A DNA stretch of 64,000 nucleotides from Phoronis australis (taxonomy: Eukaryota > Phoronida > Phoronidae). Below the pieces are notes generated by a model that was not told the DNA's origin, did no database searches, and worked only from the letters and a program-made list of their open reading frames with translations. Shown one piece after another: positions 1 to 13,600 of this stretch. Position 1 is the first letter of the stretch; each line of letters opens with the position of its first letter. The stretch covers positions 2,810 through 66,809 of the forward strand of contig NMRA01000518.1 in assembly GCA_002633005.1 (NCBI GenBank). Direction: 5' to 3'. Made by a program: the position numbers and the translations under genes.

Positions 1-849
1 ATACATGCCAATTTTCACAATCATCCTTTGAGCGGTTTGGTTGATAGGGGGGTGGACGCACAAAAACAGACTCGAAAACACTAAAAATGGCCACTAGGTG
101 GCGCAGACTATGTTGAATCCATCTGAAAACGGGAGGATAGCGTTATCTCACTAATAGGTGCCTACATACCAAATTTCATGAAAATCCAATAAGGACTTGT
201 GAAGATACAAAGGTAAGCGTAAAAAAATTAAAATTGCCACTAGGGGGCACACCGGTAGTCGGATCCGTCCAAAAGTCGTCATCTTCCGTTGTTAACATCA
301 TATAAATATACCTACACAATTTCGTAAAGATCCTGCAAACGGTTTAGGAGATACAGCCATAGGCGCAAAAAAACTGCCACTAGGAGGCGCCACAGTAGTC
401 GAAATCGTCGGAAAATCATCGTCAACCGTCCTCTACATAGTAAGCACATACATGCCAATTTTCACAATCATCCTTTGAGCGGTTTGGTTGATAGAGGGGT
501 GGAAGCACAAAAACAGACTCGAAAACACTAAAAATGGCCACTAGGTGGCGCCAACTATGTCGAATCCATCCGAAAACGGCAGGATAGCGTCATCTCACTA
601 CTAGGTGCCTACATACCAAATTTCATGAAAATCCGTTCAGGACTTTTGAAGATACAAAGGTAAGCGTAAAAAACTTAAATTGCCACTAGGGGGCACACCG
701 GTAGTCGGATCCGTCCGAAAGTTCGCACATGCCGTCCCATTCATGAATGGAACATATGTCCCAAATTTCATGAACGTATGTCAAAGGGTTTTGGAGATAG
801 AGCAGCGGACGCCGGACGCCAGACGCCGGACGCCGGACGGACGCCGCCC

Positions 850-889
850 GGACGGACGGACGGACGGACGGACGGACGGACGGACGGAC
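850..889 (+). repeat. (ACGG)n microsatellite
   Basis: About ten tandem gacg/acgg units at the 3' part of the composite repeat. Confidence 0.9.
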
Positions 890-904
890 AGAGATGACGG
901 CATA

Positions 905-934
905 ATGCGTCCACATATAAATATGTGGGCGCAT
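905..934. other. terminal palindrome of the composite repeat
   Basis: Fourteen-base arms (tgcgtccacatat core and its complement with one G-T pair) flank a two-base loop. Sits at the end of the repeat, where a terminal hairpin would be expected for some transposon classes. Confidence 0.7.
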
Positions 935-936
935 AA

Positions 937-3900
937 TTAAAAAGCACAGCCGAGGTGATGACTTTCCGTTTACACGCACCCTTTTCCTAATGAACGCCGG
1001 GGCGTTTATTTTGTGTTACTGAAACAAACGCCTGAAAATTTTCATTTTCCGAATACAAGCCCATGAGCATATCTACTTAAAATCTTGGTGAGCCGAAATT
1101 CCTACGTCATAGATTTTTTCCATCAGGTGGCACCACTAACTTACGTTTCGGTTTTGAACTCGGTGAGGTGTTGGATTAGCATTTGAACTCAATTGCCAAT
1201 ATTACTTGTTATCTCATCTGCGAGGTTGTGACTCACTCTACTGGATATCCTCCTATGTCATGCACCACTTCTTACCGTTTCACATAATTAAATTTACCAA
1301 AATTACCAAGTAAAACTAGTTAACTAAGTCTCATTAAGCGTTGCACTATTTTTAGTCAATCAAAAGTTGGTCAGTTAGTAATGTCAGTAATACGGAAAAC
1401 GACATTGCAGCCTTTGTCATATAAAACATTTGAACAAGAAAGCCGGACCAATAAACACCAAACACCTTTTCTGTGTTGTGAAGGGCCATGAGAAGTGTCT
1501 GACAGCTTGGTTGTTGAATTTCATATTACCCGTTTTTTGTTTTTCATCTTCGTTTTGCCATCACGCCCCGCATCGTCATAAAAGTTCGTGAAATTTGTGA
1601 CCTGCACATTCCCAAACTAGTTTCAATCCAAGGTTTAGATCACTCATATTCTAGCAGTAAAGAATTCCGTTGAGAAATATTATAGACTGCGGTCGCTTAC
1701 TATAAAAGGGGACACAGGCGAATGCACTGGCGGAAAAGAGACGTGCCTTTGCGAAAATAATGTTTAATTTAATGAGAAATGTTTCTGTTTTGAAAACAAA
1801 AACAGGCCATGGGACATGCCCATTTTGCTTCATCGACTCGTGATGTCGCCTGGCCGGAGCCAGAATCACAACGACAGCAGCACCCGGTCTGGAGTACAAG
1901 TGACACCAGTTTCGCTTGCTCTCACTTGTGACAACATCTCACTTGTTGCATGTGTGACACCGTTCTTTAAGTCGGGAATATCTATTCTACATTATAGCAA
2001 CGTTACACAAGTTGTTCCTCGGATGTAGCTTCTTGAGAATTTATTAATCATATTGTCCTAATTTCTCGTCCTGCGTCCTTCAAAGCGCTCCCCTTTCACT
2101 GGGTCAAAGGTTAGAGCCACTTGCATTTGCCCGACCGTGGTGAGCAGACGTTGATGGCTAACTCTGGTGAGTTCCTTAAATTCCTCCAAGTTACCTCCTG
2201 CTAAATAAGTTCTGTTCACTTTTTATTTCTTTCAAATGCTTCGGTGCTCCAATTTTCAAGTAATTTATTTTACAAAATAAGATGAGGTATTACTTTTGGT
2301 TTAAAAAAACTTTTCATTCTTATTTCATTATGTTAGGCCTACAAGTGGGCCATTTTTAACCTTCTAGTGATTTACGGACTGGCAAAACGCGTTGATCGTC
2401 TGGGATTAGACAAGTTTGAAATTTGCGTCTGACGAAGTTAAGTTACAACAGGCTGACGAGTGAATTCGCTGGTAGGGCTACTAAGGACCGTTGGTAATTT
2501 TCGTGAAACTACACGTGCACGTTACTAATGATTCATTTCGTGTTTGTCGTCCAGTGTCAATTTTATTTTGTTGATTGAAAAATTCCTCTGCGCCGGGTCT
2601 TCATTTTTGTGCAAAACAAGTCAGATTTTTTAAGACAGCGAGAGGAACTTGTCATAAGAGAGGTGGGGCAAGGGGGGGGGGGGGGCTGNCACGATCAAAA
2701 ATGTTCGGTCAACATGATGTGTCCAGGGCTTAGGCCTACAGAACATTTCCCTGTTACGCCATCCTAGATCTGCCAGTGCTGATGAGGTGGTGAAACTGAA
2801 ATCACCTGTTTGGTCATATTTTTTTGATATTAATTTGTGGTGGAGTAAATTTGCCTTGCGAGGAAAGTTCGTGTGGTCGTTTTATTGAAACAAAGAAGTC
2901 AGCTGTGTAAGTCAGGGTGTCTTCCAGTGCCAGGCTTTTATTTTTTTTTGAATGTACTTAGACTTTATTTTCAGTGGTCTACACGAGCCACTCTAATTCC
3001 TTCTACTTGCCTGAGTACTTCTGCTCCTATATGTTACCAGTTGAGTAGGAGCTACCTCTTGCCGTTATGGCTTTGTGCAATTAAATATTTATTTTATCTG
3101 AACATTTAACAATGCTACAAGTAGTGGGAAACTTTTCTGGGACAATTTTAAAAACTAAATGATGAGGATCTGAATATCATTTTATTTGCGGTTAATATTA
3201 CCACACATTTCCTGGCAACTTCTCCTCTTATCCTGAATCATGTTGACCCTGTTATGTAATCTATTACTCACTCTTACACACCAATGAATGACACTAATGT
3301 TGATTTCAATGCTGGGCATGTTGATGCTTCTGACTGCAGGCATTTCTCTGTTGGTTCAGTTATCATTTGGCTGTGGCTTCTTGCAGTTGTTTTGATTCCT
3401 GTGTTTAATTTGACTACAGGATGTAACCAAGAGTATGTTGTTGGGACATGCCTATGTAACTAAATCTTTATTGATCGGAAGCAGATATGAAGCACTGCCT
3501 ATAATTTGATTTCAAGGTAAACAAGTGTACTCAAAGACTATCACTCCATATTGGAAATATTAATTCAATAGACCATCTGCACATTTGGTCAACTTCCTGA
3601 ATTGCATTTTTTTCAGTTTCATCCTTGTACAGTCCTAGGTGACTAAATAATTACCAAACGACAACTGCAAATGGCCTTGACATAAAAAGAGATTGAAAAA
3701 TTGAAAAAAAAACTTGGATGCAAAATACAGCAAAGAAGTACTTTTTGATAGGGATTTCTTCTTCTGATAAAAAGGATAACGTGAAAGTTTTTATTGTTGA
3801 GAATTTGAGATCAACCTCAAAATGAATTTGAGCCTCCAACCTGAAGTAAAAGTCAGTTTTGAAAGTGTCCTATTATTTAAATATTATTTAACTGTAAAGG

Positions 3901-6600
3901 CACCAGCTTCAATTTCAGTTATTTGTATTGAATAACTGGACGCCAATGTCATGAATAGGTAATTTCAAATAAAACGACAAAAAGAAAACATATCTTGCTG
4001 TTTTATAGCTCTGGTCAAATAATCAATAATTTCAAAATACATTTTCCGGCCCTAAAACCCCTGGAGCCGAGTCGCCATAAAATTAGAATATCTGTTTATG
4101 CAAAACACCCAGTACCTAGGTCATGCCACCCACATTGTCTAGGTTAGTTCTATTTGACATTAACAAGTACTTCAACATCTAAATCTCAATGAAACTTCAC
4201 ATCCCCCTTTGTTGATAATTCGAATTCTTGACATGCTTACAAAGTGTCCTGATACACACCTCTTACTACTGCTGGTTGCCTTTTCTGTTTACCTCAAGTG
4301 TCTTCAACCATTTTTATGTTTGACCACCATAGGTGTGTGTTTAATTCTGGCATGGGTAATTATATACAGAAATGTGGTTTGGAAATATATCAGAACATGT
4401 TTTGTCCTTATAGACATGTTTTGATGCCTGTCCTGCTTGGGGTATTATAAATTTTTCATGTAACAATTTGCATGATGATCTGATTTTAACAAAATGTTGA
4501 TAAAAAATTATCATTTTGTGGTAGTTCTAATTTTTGGGCCTCTGTAAAAAGAGAAATGGTGACTTCATTGTTCATTTTCAATGGAAGAAATAAAAACCTT
4601 TTTGCACAATTTTGGCAATTCTAACAGGTATTAGTATGTCTGAAAATTTGATTAATCTCCTAATACCTTTCTTAAGCTCAGTTACAAAATAAGGTGATTT
4701 CACTTGGGTCAGTAAGTACCTTCTTCAAGCACACAAGTAAGAAACAAACCAGGTTTATTACCCAGTAGTTACATAAATGGTTTTAACACTGTTAACTGAA
4801 GCAAAAACAGTCATTATCATTCAGTGTAAGGAAATAAAGCAACAGGTTACCATTAACTCACAGCAGTCAGGACTGACTTCACACTCTTTTGTTCAGATCA
4901 GCAGACTGTTGCTTTCTGTCAGTTGGGTGATGTCACACCACAAAATTATCCATTGGCTGGGTCTGACACAAAGACTTCCAACAGAGTTGCTTTTAATGCC
5001 TCTGTTCAGTTTGAGTTTCTCTGCAGGTACATGTGCTTTTGCTGGCTGGACACTAATAAAGGTCAGTTTGATTTTTTGGTGATTTTAGCTAACTAGCATT
5101 ACATTTCAAAGCTGTTTTAGGTTCAAGTTAGCTCATGAGGTTTGGGGTTGTGGCTTTGAATTTGGAAATCTTAAAATTGTTTTTGGCAGATCAGTGTTGA
5201 CTGAAACTGGATACATTTAGTTGAAGAGAATGGACAGGCCTCATGCCTGAGGTGGGGGTCCTAATGATTTAACTTTTGGATCCACTTGAGTTACAGTATG
5301 GCATTCCTGTTATTGGAGCTCCAAAGACATAATTGTTGGGAGATTTATTTCCATTCTTTTGTTAGATGGGATTGTGCGGCTTAAGATCTAGCTTTTGCCA
5401 TTAACAAAATCTCATTTACGAAATCGCAAATGTTTCCCGATATAGCTTTTTGGTTTCAATTTTGCCGGTTAAGCTTCCAGAGTAGAGTAAAATTGCCTCT
5501 ATTAACCTTACAGTAAGGTCAAAATGGGGTGGATAGGGATAGTGATAAATAACGTGAAAATCTTCTAACCAACATGGTAGGTTAAGTTGGGGCCCCTAAA
5601 ATAACTCGTTGAAACTTGTGTGATGAGGAGATTTTTCCACTGCACTATCTGTAGTGAGATATCTCCGGGTTTCTACCTCCTATGTCATTTAAGTGTTACT
5701 AGAATATGGGGGAGGCTGAAATTTGAGTTGACTCATAAAACTTTGTTTATTCTTGCTTTCGGTTTCTGTCAAAAAATTGTGTCTTTTGTGTGTCCCTTTT
5801 TCCATATGAGTTTGAAATTTGAAAATTCCTAAATTTAACACCCTCTGCAAAGTATTGGATTTTCACTTTTTCTGTAGCTTTTTACGTGACCCATTTTGAT
5901 TTTTTAACACGGTAGCAGGCGTAGATCCTATTTGGGAATAGACTGGCTTTCCAAGTGGAGACTGTTCACTTATGACACGCCTTTCTTAGTGTACTGGTTT
6001 CATCACTACTAGACTAAAGTACATGAACCACCACTAGCCTTGTCCTTGATGAAGTTAGTGTTTAAACATTGGCTATGTAATGTGCTTAATTGGATTATGA
6101 TAATTAACAAATTAATCCTTGCTGTACCCAGGGAAATGTTATGAGTAATTAGCTTTGAAGACAGTGGTCCAGGGTCTGAGTAAATATTCTCACAAGAAAG
6201 TTGGAAGCCTATTAATTAGAAACTGCTGTGTGAGAGACATTTTATAGGAGCAAGAAGACATTACCAAGAAGGGAGAACTGTTTGAAGGTATCCGAGTGTG
6301 TTTTTGATTGTGATTTCAAAAGGAACTGTTGTCAGCAATCTAAGCATTGTAATCAATAAAGTTGTTGAATTCTGAGCCCACAAAATATCAATTTGGTGCC
6401 AAAGGTCACACATTAGTGTCACTGGGTCTCTCTGAATGTGACATGGTTTAGCTCTACAGTCTGACAGAAGGAGCTTTTCCCAGACAAAATCATGGGCAAA
6501 AGTTTGTGAACTATAAGCTCATAATTTAAGTCTCTCCGATTGGTCATTTCTTCATCATTTTTTGATGGAAAAGTTACATTTTAATCAACCAGTAACATCA
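937..6600. other. no gene recognised; AT-rich intergenic or intronic DNA
   Basis: Open frames are short and without recognisable domains. A G-run (2672-2685) ends near an 'n' at 2689, a contig join. Confidence 0.6.
2672..2689. other. poly-G tract and assembly gap
   Basis: A run of 14 G followed by ctg and 'n'. Homopolymers of this kind commonly stop sequencing; a second such site is at 21642-21660. Confidence 0.85.
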
Positions 6601-6622
6601 TTTGAGTAAGTTTCAGTCTGGT

Positions 6623-6777
6623 GTACCACAGATATGATAGGAATACCATAATAATATATCTTTGGGACAATTGAGTACCACAGATATAATAGGAATACCA
6701 TAATAACGTTATCTTTGGGACAATCGAGTACCACAGATATGATACGAATACCATAATAATATCTTTGGGACAATCCA
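6623..6777 (+). repeat. 52-bp tandem repeat, three copies
   Basis: Units beginning gtaccacagatat start at 6623, 6675 and 6728 and end with tttgggacaat. The third lacks a few bases. Confidence 0.9.
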
Positions 6778-7339
6778 GTTGATATGGACTTTGGAAACTC
6801 TGGATAACTTTTGATATGCAAATGAAAATGTATTTGATTACTGCGCCATCTAAACGCCAGTGGTATCATTGACTCTTGTATTGGAATTTTCGATAGCATG
6901 CAGTGAAACAAAGTCCAGATTTTCAAAGCATAATTACGCTTATCGCAAGCCATAAAACAAAGTAACTGACTGCATTCTGTGAACAAAAGTCTACTCTTTC
7001 AAATGACATTAATTATTTTCTTCTCTGTTAAATTGCACTACAGTACTTTTTCAGAACAAACAACAAAAAAGTCATTGAGCTTCTTGACCTTTCCTGGGTA
7101 TGTCGTCCTTAAAGGAGGTATATGGGCAGAACAGCCACATCCCAAATTAAACTCTCCTCTTTTGTAGAGGTAGAAAAGACATTGTATGATTGCAATGCAC
7201 TCTCCATGATATGTTTTAAGGTGTGATGGGACTACTATTTTCTGGATAAAAATTCTCTGTATTGGTATGGAGAAAGCTAATGATACCACTAAAGGTGTTT
7301 TCCCATTAATGTGTGTGCTTCTGTGTTTTTGGGAACCAT

Positions 7340-7600
7340 CAGTTTCAGAGGACGCCCGAAATCCACTCTTGGACCGAAGTTAAAAAGTTCTGCTAGTTTA
7401 CTTAACAGTTAGCTGATAGATTTACCAGCGAAGTGATAATGTGTTTAAACAATGTGACCGCCTAAGTTAAGCATCATGGAAGTTATCGGCAATTGCCGAT
7501 GGTAATTGCTCATATTTAGCACCACCTTGTGTTAACTTTGATGATGACAGCGCCACTTAGTCCAGTGTCTTTTAATTACTGAAGTTGATGGAAAAATCTC
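7340..7600. mobile_element. decayed relative of the 41.5-kb inverted-repeat element
   Basis: Shares 'ggaccgaagtta'/'gatcgaagttaac', 'gaagttatcg' and 'ttgctcat' blocks in the same order as the element at 41,533-42,031. Ends are not clear. Confidence 0.4.
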
Positions 7601-10600
7601 CACTAAATTTGGAGTTAACATTGGCATAGTAACGAAATTAGAATTATATCGGCTCAGAAGTGACAGCACAGGGCATTTTATTTTTCAAAGGGACTGAAAA
7701 CTGTCCCTTGACTGTATTCACTGCCAACAGAGGTTGCTTGTTTGGCGCAATGTGAGACTAGAAATTCGATTTTATTTTTAGAATTTAAAAGCCAACTTTG
7801 GTGGCCACCCATTTCCTTGTAAGCTTCCTTTGACAAAGTACAGACTGCCTGAACACTTGCCCAATGAAATTCTGTTATCTATTTTATGGTCATTTCACCA
7901 ATTTCTCTGCTATCTATTCAGTTGTGCTAGAGAGTGACCAACCACATTGACAGCCTTTTGGAATATGTATTTATACTGTGAACTGCTGCAAGTAGTGCAA
8001 CTACAAGGTAAGGAATTAAATGTTTTATTGGTGAAAAGCATGACAAGTATGTACTCAACATCTGTTTTTTGAAAGTAGGTTAAAGCACCTATAAACCGAC
8101 CTTCCGTCACAAAAAAGAACTTTTGATTTGCAGTTAAATCTCACCAATTTCGGATAAAAATAATCAAGATTGCCTTTTTAATTTTCAAGATCTCCTTACT
8201 TTGGGTATGCCCTCAATTTTTCGAGATATTGCCAGGTAGTAAATGTTGTATAGATCTGGAAGCAGAAGCGTTAATAATATCTTTATGGAAAAACTGAGAA
8301 TAGAAAACTTCACTTGTCTGCCATATTGTAGACTACTTACATTATTGTGAAATTAGTCTCAAATTGCTCTTGAACTTGTCAACTTATTCAAAGCTGCGTT
8401 TCGCCCTGTTTAGCTAGCTTAAATAACGATAACTGCTTTCACTGAGGGGTTTATACAAAATTACAAATCTGGGAATCCAAATTTCCAAAAAAAAAATTGA
8501 CTGCACACGCCTAATGTGCCCGCCAGCGCTCTTAGGGTTGGCTAACTCCAATACTGTCTGAAGTGTTTTTTGAGTCCTTGGTGTTTTCAATGTTCTTATT
8601 GGTAACGGAAATCAATTTATCAGGGTAAGGCATATTATGCGAGTAAAAGGTCTAATCCCATATTCTGCACTCCTGCCAAGTACCGCTCTTCTTAGCCGTG
8701 AGGTAAGATTATAGCGACGGACACATTTTCACAATGGCTTCGGCTGATCGAGCTTCAGAATCGTCAAGAAGAGGTGAAATATGACATCCCGCATCCATAG
8801 ATATTTATGCAGCTGATTCCACTTCTTTGAAACGGCATTGCTACGCACGGCACAACAGTAATATGTTCCCAGTATTCAGCTGACAGATGCTAACATGTGA
8901 ATCTCCGTAGGAGCGAAAGCGAGGCTGCTGACCTGCATGCCATATCTGGAGGTGTGCCACTATTTCGTACCTCATGCCATAGGAGAGCGATCATTCTGGA
9001 ATATTCCTATTCAACATCTGTTAGTTGAATATAAGTTGAAATGGTTATAAGCCCACCTTCCATCACAGAAGGACTTGCTGTTGTGAATTTGGTCTCAAAA
9101 TGTATTCTTGTGTAAAATTAACATTTGAGGTTATTTCAAGGCTGCTGTTACTACTTGAGACCATGGTCTTCAAGTTAGCGTGTCACAGCGTGTCATTTTA
9201 TGCACTAAGCGTGGCCTCGAGGAATAACAAATTTCCAGTTCTTTTGAAATCCATTGGCCAGAAGTCATTTCTCATCTGAGACTGAGTACGGAACAAGTTA
9301 AGGCAGAGTTTGCTTCTTGGGTCCAACACTGGTTTATTAGTTGCTTTAAAACTATTTTTTTCGCACAGACGTTGAAAATTGTTCTCATACTTGTGAGGCA
9401 ATTTTGCACATTTCATTTACAAAAAATACATGAATGTTTTCTGAAGAAACATTTTCTGCCAAATCTTCAAAACTACATTTTGTCTGCTTTTTTCATTGTT
9501 CTCAACCGTTGTTTTGTTGTAAATTACTGTGGTTGTCTCCATTTGTGCACTTTCAACATGTTTTGGTTTTCAATTGCAAAGAACACAGATTACCATTTAT
9601 GTTAAAGCAATCTACAATCTGTAGGAACTGTCAACACATTCCCAACACTCACTTAGCCTGCTAGAAATATAACTCAGTTTCACATGCCATGCACTGTTTG
9701 GGTTAAAACCTGTCCGAAATTTCTAGCTAATTTTTGCATGACTTTCTATTGTGTCATACTACTTCCATGCACTGGTTAATTTTTCAATAGTCTCTTCTTG
9801 TCTCTAGATGGCGATAGCGTTGTTGGTGGACAAAAATCAGCATCCTCAGGTGGATTTAATGCAGCTCAGCAGGATATTCCATCAATTTGCACAAAAATAT
9901 CCGTCTTAAAATGTTAGTGAGTAAAAGAAATTGCAAGTCTTGCCTACCAGAATTACCATCGTGTCAAACGAAAAACACTAATGTGGTTTCTCAATGTTAT
10001 ATTGTTGTACATTTCCAATTGATCAAGTTATGACACCTCAAAAGGATATGTTTTTATCATTTGCAACGTAATTACTGGGAAATTTGAACTTTTTTCTTGT
10101 TAAGTATTTTAGTGAAATGCGTGACATAGACAACACAGATTGCTGCCTGTCCACTGGTATTGTGCCTAGAATGGTCATCCCTCTCGTATGGTATTTCTTA
10201 TGAGAACCACCTTTTATGAACTGCTGTTGGCATCCTTTTTGTTATTTGCCTTTGCAGGGCATCAAACAGCTGTAGTGCATTTGGCTTGTATTTGTTTTCA
10301 CAGACAATGGGTTGTTTTGATTAGTCTCTTTGAAACACTGAAGTCATCTTCCTATATCTCAATTGGCCCTGTGACCAGGCATATTTGTACTTGTGATGGT
10401 CATGTCTTGTTCTGAGGATGGGATCTTCTTCAAATGTTTTTGAGCTTATCTGACCATGGAACATTTACATCCTGTGGTTTCTTTGTTTAGAATGACTGTA
10501 TATTTTGCTGTTGAACTGCCTGGAAGGAATTTTGAAAATAAGTGAAAGATGCTACTAATTTAGACAGGACAGAAGGGGTGCATCTTGTTTCTCATCTAGT

Positions 10601-13600
10601 GTTGTATTGTTGTACAAACACAAGTTTATGAAGTATCCTCTACTGTATGTATCTATTGTCAGACCCCTTCTGGATCCTAGATTTGTCCCACCTATTTAAA
10701 TAATTATGTTAATAATGCGTTCTTTTTTATGCTCAGCACCAGAGTGAATGGAGGCCACTAAATAAGGTTTGAAATAACCTTAAACTACGTTTTAAACTTT
10801 AAAAAATTTCACATAATAACATGAGAATGTATTCATGCAACTATTACTGTTTTATATTTTTGCTTTTTTACTTATAATTATTAAATGTGCCAAAGGTAGA
10901 GAAAATTACAATGTCTTTATACTTAATTGTAATAAATTATATTTACTATTAATATGCATTGTGTTAAAATTGGGCTGCTCTAGTTCAGTTGAAATGGGAT
11001 TTAACATGATGCCCGCCTGATTTAGCTTGAACTTAGTTTACTGACACTTACTGATAATTAGTTCTCTGGCACTAAGTTTCGTAGCACTTAGTTTGCACTT
11101 TTTGGATGATGTCTCTGTGTCAAGTGGGGAGAGACCATTCAACAAATTGAAGTTGATTAAAACATGGCTGCAGTCAACAATGATTAAAGATCCATGGTCA
11201 AACCTTGCAGTTCTAAGAGGTGTTTGACTTCATTAACTTGGACAATTTAAGTGGCAGGTTTGCTGAGTAAAGGTGCACAGGACTACATTTTAAAAATTCC
11301 TTGCCTATCTGATTCGCTTTCTAGCCAAGTCACATTTTTTTATTCTTGTAAAGTTTTGGTAATTACTAGAGAAACTTTGTAAGGATATTTTTTAACCAAT
11401 GTTGGCCTCTTGTAAGCTTAAATTTATTGTGGTTTAGTCGGTATGGTAAACTGAAGTTAAAAATTTCTGTCCTGAAAGGCATGCCAAGGGGCACAATTTG
11501 GTATTTTTGCACCGTGTTGCCGTAAACCCTCACAGCAAATGTGGTGTTGCTTTTTATACAATTGAAAAAAGGCACGCTACTTTGCGTATTATGGGTTTAC
11601 TGAAGTTCACTGATGTATTGTACAATAATTCTTCAGGTATTTTGCACAAAGATTAATCTAAAATGTTTGTTCTTCCATTTTTCAATGGTTTACCATTTTG
11701 CAATAATGTGATTTTAGGAGATGTCCTATGACATCTACCCACTACAAACCATGCTGGTGTTAGACGAAAATGTCCTTATTCTTTACTTTTGTGGAGAAAA
11801 TTAACAAAATGGAAGCGGTCAGAGGAGCTACACTTGGCGAAATTGACTGAAAATAATATTAGAGATGATGATGACAATGATGATGATGATGACGAAGTGG
11901 TGAAATTCACCAAGTAATAAAATTTCAATTGTCTGTCATTGTGTGCTAAACAAGTGAAGAGATACCATACATCAACAGCTTTGTAGCTGTGTTGCACCAG
12001 GGTCAGGTATCGGAATGTTCGAGTCCTTAACACCATGATGAAGTGGGCAGTCAAACAGATAACTTTCGTAGCAAAATGCCACGATTGCAACAGCCTCTGT
12101 AACTGGGTCCTTACTCAGATTTTAATAGCCACCCTATGTAAAAAATTTCTGCAACATCGCAACTTGATGATTGAATGAAATTTTAAGAGGAGTTCATGTC
12201 TTGTAATTGATGATGAGGGGTCGGCCGAGTTGGGCTCCTGTGGGTGGTGAAACCTTATGGCAAGAAACACAGCTCAAATCTGAATACCTGCAGATCTGAA
12301 TAGATCTTACAATTTGAAATTTGACATGTAGCGTTCTGTATTTTGACAATTTCTCCCTCACTGTATGATGGGGATATTCAATAAATTATGAAATTTTGAG
12401 TTAGTCAGTTAACTTGTATACTTTGCCATCATGGCCTAGAGGCGAAGACGATCTCAACATCTAGTGGGCCTTTCAAAAAGAATCCCTTTCTGAACCTCTT
12501 GTATACTGATTTAAATTGTTTGCATGTACATCTAGGTTTAAAGTGGTCTATTTGTGCTCCTGAAATAAAAAGTTTGACTTTTTCTAAAGCTGTCAGTTAG
12601 GCTAAGTCACTGCAGCAGTCTACTTGACTACTTCTCTCAACCTTGCACCACGACCATCATGAGTAAATTAGATTATTGCATTTTAAATTGTAACCACATT
12701 GGCCACTCAAGTTCCACTTGTTGGCATGTATTTTTGGAAAATTTCAGGTCACAGTCAGAGAAGATGTAGACTGTGTTCCTGTCATGATTGATGGTATCAA
12801 TAGCGGACTTTTGGTATTAGCCTTAGCCTATCTAGAGTAATGAGAGCGGCACAGCGCGAAAATGACTTCTGTTTAATCCTGACTCAGAATCTGTAGTCAA
12901 ATGACAGACATTCAATTACACATCTTGGTTCATTTATAAAAACAGATTAATAAATTCCACTGCCAGCCCCTCCCATTTGTCTCAGTTCACCCCAAACTAT
13001 TTTAACTTTTTACTTTGGCTGGGATCGAAATTCACTGCAGTCACTGGCTTTGTAGCAAATTGTTCGCAGAGGAAAATGTATGGAATATGGTGTCCGTGTT
13101 CCTCTATTGATATTTCAAGAGGTTTGCCTTTTTCTGTAAAGCATTAGTACACCCTACGCACATTTGGAAATTTGCAGATATTGTGATAACACAAAAGGTG
13201 TCAATAACGCTTTTACGGTAATACCTTCTGCCTCCCACCTGCATTACATGGGAGCCATAGGTATGACACTGAATGCCTGTCTACCTGCCTGCTTTAAAAA
13301 ATGATGACTTGGACGGTTGGACCAAGAGAGAAAAAGATGGTTTGTTTTGAAACAGCCTTGGCAGAAATGATGTTGAAATGAAGAATTTTAACATTTATGA
13401 TTCATAAATTCATTGAAACCTACAGTTTAGACATAAATTGATATTATAGACCGTTACCTTGTGTTTTTATCGTAAATGTCATGCTGACCATTTGCAAATG
13501 TTGGCAGCCATGTTTTTGGGGAATTGCTGGCTGTCCTGTAACGCCAGGATGATCTCATACGGAATCACCGCATATGGCATGCTTGCACCATGTCCATTGT

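Larger units (their letters stand above)
1..936 (+). repeat. composite CTAG-box dispersed repeat, two periods of 447 bp
   Basis: The opening 'atacatgccaattttcacaa' recurs at 448. Each period holds three related segments of about 140-160 bp, each with a ccactag(g/t)(g/a)ggc box (about 93, 237, 377, 538, 681). The right end has a GC-rich cggacgc tract (805-848), (acgg)n (850-889) and a palindrome (905-934). Inverted copies occur at 17.8-19.4 kb, 22.6-23.3 kb and 41.4-42.2 kb. A non-autonomous mobile family is likely; its class is unknown. Confidence 0.85.

Noticed and set aside
680-979. Arg/Asp- and Ser/Val-rich frames on both strands
   Set aside because: Translations of the (acgg)n and cggacgc repeats, not genes.
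2154-2166. ATG GCT AAC TCT G followed by gtgagt as a possible first papilin exon
   Set aside because: It would splice in frame to 29,346 and give MANSGGGGHNT before the signal peptide, but a frame match has a one-in-three chance, the intron would be 27 kb and nothing else supports it.
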